NCBI GenBank assembly: GCA_963665915.2
Contig: CAXXSG010000001.1
Span: forward strand, 1-64,000
DNA: 64,000 bases
Reading direction: 5' to 3'
DNA from: JAFGRU01 sp963665915
GTDB taxonomy: Bacteria; Desulfobacterota; Desulfuromonadia; Desulfuromonadales; JAAYDE01
Program-made: the position numbers and the translations under genes
The notes under the pieces: model-generated
Databases searched by the model: none
The model's input: only the letters and a program-made list of their open reading frames with translations
What the model was told of the DNA's origin: nothing
Shown: positions 60,149 through 64,000 of the stretch, one piece after another
How the letters are laid out: each line of letters opens with the position of its first letter
Numbering within the stretch: the first letter of the stretch is position 1

Positions 60149-63091
60149 CTATGAATAGGGAGGAACGTTGCTCGAAAAACCGAGCCGGGAAAACTTCTTG
60201 GCCAGTTTCGCGGAAAAACCGTTTTTCATGATGTGGAAATAGTGGTTCATCTCCTCAATGGGCATGGGTCGGGCAAAATAATAACCCTGCATTTCGTGAC
60301 ACTGGCACCCTCTTAGAAACTCAAGCTGTTCCCGGGTTTCAACACCCTCGGCAACGACCGCAATCCCCAGAGTCCTGGCCATGGCAATGATCGCTTCAAC
60401 AATGGCGGCATCATCCTTCTCGGTCACAATATCCCGCACAAAAGACTGATCGATCTTCAAGCGATCAATGGGAAAATGCTTGAGGTAATTAAGTGAGGAG
60501 TATCCGGTACCGAAATCATCGATAGCCAGGTTAATTCCCCTCGCCTTTAATTCCCGCAAGGTTTTGACCGTCACATCCACCGGAGCCATAAAAATACTTT
60601 CCGTAAGCTCCAGTTCGAGAGAGTTGGGAAGAAGGGTCGAGCCTAAAAGAGCACCGTCAACAATTTCCAACAGGTCAGGTTGCTTGAGCTGATGGCCGGA
60701 AAGGTTGACGGAAAACCGTAGGGGTGGAAAACCGCTTTCCTGCCAGTAGAGGCTATGCTGGGCGACCGTTTTCAGAACCCATTCCCCGATTGGGCGAATC
60801 AGGCCGCATTTTTCAGCAACCGGGATAAAAATCTCAGGAGAGATATATCCTTTTCCCGGATCATTCCAGCGAATCAGCGCTTCAGCTCCGGTAATCCGGC
60901 GCGTCATCAGATCGACCTGAGGTTGATAGTAGAGGTTGAATTCATTATCCTGAAGCGCACGACGGAGACGATATTCCATGTCTCTTTGCTCTAGAGCCTC
61001 CGTATTCATGTTCGGAAAGTAAAAAAGAGTCGTTCCCCGCGCACGATCTTTGGCGTAGTGCATGGCGAGATTGGCATTTTTGAGAAGAGTATCGAACTCA
61101 AGTCCGTGCCGGGGATAAACGGAAACCCCGGCGCTGGCTGTAATAAATATTTCCTGGCTGTCAAATCGGAAGGGATCTCCCAGCATTTTTCGCAGTCCCT
61201 TTAATATTCTGGTAATCTCGCTCTCATCCAAAATTCGGGACAGAAAAATGACAAAATTATCCCCCTCCACTCTTGAAACGATCTGGTTTTCGGAAGAAAA
61301 ATACCGGGACAGCTTTTGGCTCATAATCTGAAGAAACTTGTCTCCCCGGGCAATTCCCAGGGAGTGATTGATCTCCTTAAAGCGATCGATGTCGATACTT
61401 ACTAAAGCCACTCCATGTCCGGCTCTCTGGGCCTCTTGAATGGCATTCTTGACTTTTTCCTGGAGCAGACTGAGATTAGGCAGTTTTGTCAGGGAATCAA
61501 GATAAGCCATCTGCCAGATTTTTTTCTCCCGGGCCTTTCGATCACTGATGTCCTGAACCATCCCTTCAACAACCGCCTCACCCTCTTCTTCCCAACCCAG
61601 AGGCGTCAAGCTTATGCTGACGTCAATGTAGCGGCCGTCTCTGCACCTGAGGACCGTTTCAAAAAACTGTAGAGCTGAAGCATCTCTCATTGTCTGAAGA
61701 ATCCGGGAACAGCCTGTCGGGTCGACAAATAATTCTTTTTCAACATCCATGATTCCGGTCAGCAAATCTTCTCTTGAGTCAAAGCCCAGCATTTTCACCA
61801 TGGCAAAATTGACATCCAGAAATCTGCCGTCGCAGGCGGAACGAAAAAGTCCGAAAGGCCCCTGCGCCAGGATTCTTTCATAGCTTCCACAACCCTGGCG
61901 ATCTTCTCTCAAATCTTTACTCTTTTCCGGCATCGCATGAAAAACCGCGTTGATTTCCTCAACAGAACCGTTATCCGAGTAGAGAGAAGTCAGAGAGAGA
62001 AAAGCCGGCAGCAACTGACCGCTTTGACGGATCAGAGTGATCTTTCTGCTGAACGACGAACCACCTTCGACCAAAAGATGCCGGATAGCTCGGGACACGG
62101 GATAGATATCCTCGTCCGCCAGGAAAAGGGTGAAAGGAAAGTCAACAATTTCAGAGCGGGAGTGCTGCAGAACTTTTTCAGCACCGCGATTAACTTTTAA
62201 AACTCTCGGCGATGGAGGCCCCCCGACAATGGACAGGATACCAACACTCGCCACATCCTTAAAAAAAGCCGGGTATTCCAACCCGGCTTCAATGCCCTTT
62301 TCAGCAACCCAAGAATAATTATTCTTGTTCCGATTCATGGAAAGCCCGAGAATCCCGTCAACCTCACCGCGATCATTTATAACCGGAGACCGAAAGGTAT
62401 CTTTCATGGCTTCACCAGAATACGGATGAAGTGGCTCCTGGTTAACCCGAATGGCAACCGCAGTATCCAGAACCCTCTGCCCATGAACTTCCGGAAAAAG
62501 ATTCTTCAACAGGGGGCAGATATCCGCCGCTTTCTTCCCGAATATTTTTCGTTGATTGAGGCCGGTTTCCTCAAAAAATGTTTTATTGGCGGTAATAAAC
62601 CTCAGCTTTTTGTCCTTGAGCCAGGCTGGACATGGCAATGAGTTGAGGAGGTCGCGGATCATTTTTGAGCGTTTCCGGGAAGAAAAACGGCGTGAGAAAA
62701 GCCCCAAAAGAATGGTTAGAAGCAGAAAAACTCCCAAGCAAACAGCATAAATGGAAAAGTCGCCCTGAAATATCTGGTCCACAAAATTTCCAGCCATTTT
62801 TGGGGTTGAAGAAAAATTTCTTTCGAGCAAAGGAATCTGAAAGCTTTTTGGTGCTATCAAGGTGGGAAGGGAGCCGGCAAGCAGCTGGCTGGGGGAAAAA
62901 AGAGCACCAACTAATGACATTGGCAGGAGATGAAGGATTGATTTTCTCCAGCTAAAACCTGCCCAACAGAGAAAAGTATTCCTGAATAAAAAACCCGAAA
63001 AGGAGAGGCAATGAAAAATTGAAGTGAAAGTCCTGTGAACGGTTTTTTCAATTTTCGGCAAAAGTACTATTTGGGAAAGACACCAACGCAC
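60149..63091 (-). CDS. Membrane PAS-GGDEF-EAL protein, likely c-di-GMP phosphodiesterase
   Basis: The frame has up to 980 residues from GTG 63091. The true start is uncertain and probably lies downstream, since no ribosome site precedes it. N-terminal hydrophobic segments (about 45-75 and 112-132, IYAVCLGVFLLLTILLGLF) anchor it. Two or three PAS-like domains follow (PCPAWLKDKKLRFITANKTF; RSACDGRFLDVNFAMVKMLGF). The GGDEF domain is degenerate: the active loop is VEGDNF. The EAL domain is intact (EALIRW, ELTES, DDFGTGYSSLNYL, KIDQSFVRDI, EGVET). So it likely degrades c-di-GMP, with GGDEF as a GTP sensor. It shares EAL ancestry with the protein at 55586-58495. Confidence 0.88.
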   Translation of the reverse strand: MRWCLSQIVLLPKIEKTVHRTFTSIFHCLSFSGFLFRNTFLCWAGFSWRKSILHLLPMSLVGALFSPSQLLAGSLPTLIAPKSFQIPLLERNFSSTPKMAGNFVDQIFQGDFSIYAVCLGVFLLLTILLGLFSRRFSSRKRSKMIRDLLNSLPCPAWLKDKKLRFITANKTFFEETGLNQRKIFGKKAADICPLLKNLFPEVHGQRVLDTAVAIRVNQEPLHPYSGEAMKDTFRSPVINDRGEVDGILGLSMNRNKNNYSWVAEKGIEAGLEYPAFFKDVASVGILSIVGGPPSPRVLKVNRGAEKVLQHSRSEIVDFPFTLFLADEDIYPVSRAIRHLLVEGGSSFSRKITLIRQSGQLLPAFLSLTSLYSDNGSVEEINAVFHAMPEKSKDLREDRQGCGSYERILAQGPFGLFRSACDGRFLDVNFAMVKMLGFDSREDLLTGIMDVEKELFVDPTGCSRILQTMRDASALQFFETVLRCRDGRYIDVSISLTPLGWEEEGEAVVEGMVQDISDRKAREKKIWQMAYLDSLTKLPNLSLLQEKVKNAIQEAQRAGHGVALVSIDIDRFKEINHSLGIARGDKFLQIMSQKLSRYFSSENQIVSRVEGDNFVIFLSRILDESEITRILKGLRKMLGDPFRFDSQEIFITASAGVSVYPRHGLEFDTLLKNANLAMHYAKDRARGTTLFYFPNMNTEALEQRDMEYRLRRALQDNEFNLYYQPQVDLMTRRITGAEALIRWNDPGKGYISPEIFIPVAEKCGLIRPIGEWVLKTVAQHSLYWQESGFPPLRFSVNLSGHQLKQPDLLEIVDGALLGSTLLPNSLELELTESIFMAPVDVTVKTLRELKARGINLAIDDFGTGYSSLNYLKHFPIDRLKIDQSFVRDIVTEKDDAAIVEAIIAMARTLGIAVVAEGVETREQLEFLRGCQCHEMQGYYFARPMPIEEMNHYFHIMKNGFSAKLAKKFSRLGFSSNVPPYS

Positions 63092-63548
63092 TTGATCAAT
63101 TCGTCCATCATCACGAAGCTGAACAAAGAAGCACTAAAAAATGCTGTTGAACTGATCTATTGAAACCAATTTAATGGATAAAAAGAGTTGACCCCAAAGT
63201 TCGGGAATTTAAAGCGTCAGCCTCAAAGAAATAAGGCCTAGCCAATTAAAATTTATTATACTGCATAATATTCTGTTAATTATCAACTATTTTAATATCA
63301 GTTAATAAAATTTAATTATTTTTTCATCTTTTCCACTCTGCCCGGATGAGTATGAGCTACCCTTCACGCTTCCATACAAAACCGGCCTGCCCCGCAGGAA
63401 TGAGTTTTTTAAGTCGGAATTTACCCCCAGACAAAGCACATAAGTCATTGAAACTAAAGCATGAAAAACAACATATAACAGTATGTGCGCATGAGAAAAA
63501 TCCGGGCGACACCTCAGGGGAGCCAAAGACGAGGTTTCTAAAAATCTG
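63092..63548. other. Gene-free stretch (457 bp)
   Basis: AT-rich left half, GC-richer right half. I found no ORF with a ribosome site, no terminator and no recognisable RNA on either strand. Confidence 0.5.
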
Positions 63549-64000
63549 CTAAGGGATGATGGTGGACAATATGTGAAATAAGGGGGATGGAAAAACCCCG
63601 AGGTAAATGGTCAGCCCCAGGCAAAGACTAACAGCGGCAATTTCCAGGGGCTTCCCGGCAGGTGATGGACAGCAGCTACTATCCGGGGGTTGAAAAAGGA
63701 GGAAAACAAGGCGCAGATAATATCCCAGGGAAACCACTGAAAACACTATGCCAAAAACAGCCATGAGGACGTGTCCGGATGTGATGGCTGCGTAAAAGAC
63801 ATTGAATTTGCCGATAAAACCGGAAGTCAAAGGGATGCCGGCCAGCGAAAGCAGAAAAATTGTCAGCGCTCCTCCGAGGAACGGATTCCTGTAAGCCAGG
63901 CCTTTGAAATCGGAAAGCAAACGCGGCTCCTCCGTCGCCGTGGAAAGGCAGGCTACAACACCGAAAGCGCCCAGAGAAACAAGGCTGTAAACAATCAGAT
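63549..64000 (-). CDS. nuoN: NADH-quinone oxidoreductase subunit N, C-terminal part (partial)
   Basis: The frame is open from the window edge to the stop at 63549, about 149 residues. It carries VYSLVSLGAFGVVACLS, then LLSDFKGLAYRNPFLGGAL, then TIFLLSLAGIPLTSGFIGKF and YYLRLVFLLF. The DFKGL stretch and the proton-channel motif AGIPxTxGFxGK are those of the antiporter-like subunits, and the match is best to NuoN, the last gene of nuo operons. It forms part of the complex I membrane arm. The N-terminal two-thirds are outside the window. Confidence 0.88.
   Translation of the reverse strand, partial: LIVYSLVSLGAFGVVACLSTATEEPRLLSDFKGLAYRNPFLGGALTIFLLSLAGIPLTSGFIGKFNVFYAAITSGHVLMAVFGIVFSVVSLGYYLRLVFLLFQPPDSSCCPSPAGKPLEIAAVSLCLGLTIYLGVFPSPLFHILSTIIP

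Noticed and set aside
63070..63180. Minus-strand fragment FVMMDELIKCVGVFPK resembling the C-terminus of HD-GYP proteins
   Set aside because: About 16 residues only, no domain core found upstream; chance similarity cannot be excluded.
63300..63540. GC-rich block with TGAGTATGAGCTACCCTTCACG, considered as a riboswitch or intron piece
   Set aside because: No conserved riboswitch core, no paired ends and no ORF could be identified.

Overview
The window reads as chromosome of a Gram-negative, probably strictly anaerobic bacterium. The likeliest group is the Desulfuromonadales or a relative (Desulfobacterota, the former Deltaproteobacteria). Pointers are a four-subunit ferredoxin-dependent 2-oxoacid oxidoreductase, a type II secretion/type IV pilus hybrid locus with a secretin-cohesin fusion, many c-di-GMP and HDOD proteins, and an apparent selenoprotein. 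This assignment is inference from gene content; no rRNA is present.

Layout. 1-8.7 kb: the tail of one Nramp-like transporter gene, a periplasmic Cache protein, a frameshifted YyaL-type thioredoxin-domain gene, a TA-flanked MITE-like repeat, a DUF3108 protein with a CaCA antiporter, an ArsR regulator, an orphan bioW, and a second Nramp-like gene whose 5' leader has been duplicated and invaded by a palindromic insert. 8.7-14.6 kb: porB, porA, porD and porC with a CDC48-type double AAA+ ATPase upstream on the same strand. 14.8-17 kb: a GGDEF and an HDOD protein. 17-21.6 kb: xseA-xseB-ispA-dxs. 21.6-37 kb: a ParA-like ATPase, then one long leftward gene string: gspF, gspE, pilM/N/O/P-like genes, a secretin with C-terminal cohesin domain, two pseudopilins, ftsE, ftsX, an EnvC-like protein, ctpA and a divergent polysaccharide deacetylase. 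37-43.7 kb: tRNA-Val, tRNA-Asp, HU, lon (split by a one-base frameshift), clpX, clpP, tig, tRNA-Leu and tRNA-His. 43.9-52.3 kb: a Rossmann/chemoreceptor-tip fusion, a Fic protein with altered active site, tRNA-Arg and tRNA-Pro, a CheX-like protein, a ferredoxin with an Asp in the second cluster motif, a DUF547 protein, a cytidylate-kinase-like/BON fusion, a LysR regulator, a decayed mscS and an M48 lipoprotein. 52.3-64 kb: two adjacent MITE-like repeats, an endonuclease Q-HAD phosphatase fusion, a HesB/IscA-like protein, two large GGDEF-EAL sensors, a putative selenocysteine peroxiredoxin with a lipoprotein partner, and the 3' end of nuoN.

The strongest unusual signal is at 59458-60018. An exported peroxiredoxin-fold reading frame is interrupted by one in-frame TGA exactly where the peroxidatic cysteine belongs, with stem-loops at and after it. 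Other notable items are the split lon, the duplicated transporter leader with a 14-codon minigene, the bacterial CDC48 next to por, several domain fusions, a DnaA-box inverted pair in a gene-free AT-rich stretch, and a collapsed mscS.

Two genes (yyaL, lon) each lack one G in a short G run. That pattern could be real mutation or sequence error and cannot be decided from the window alone.
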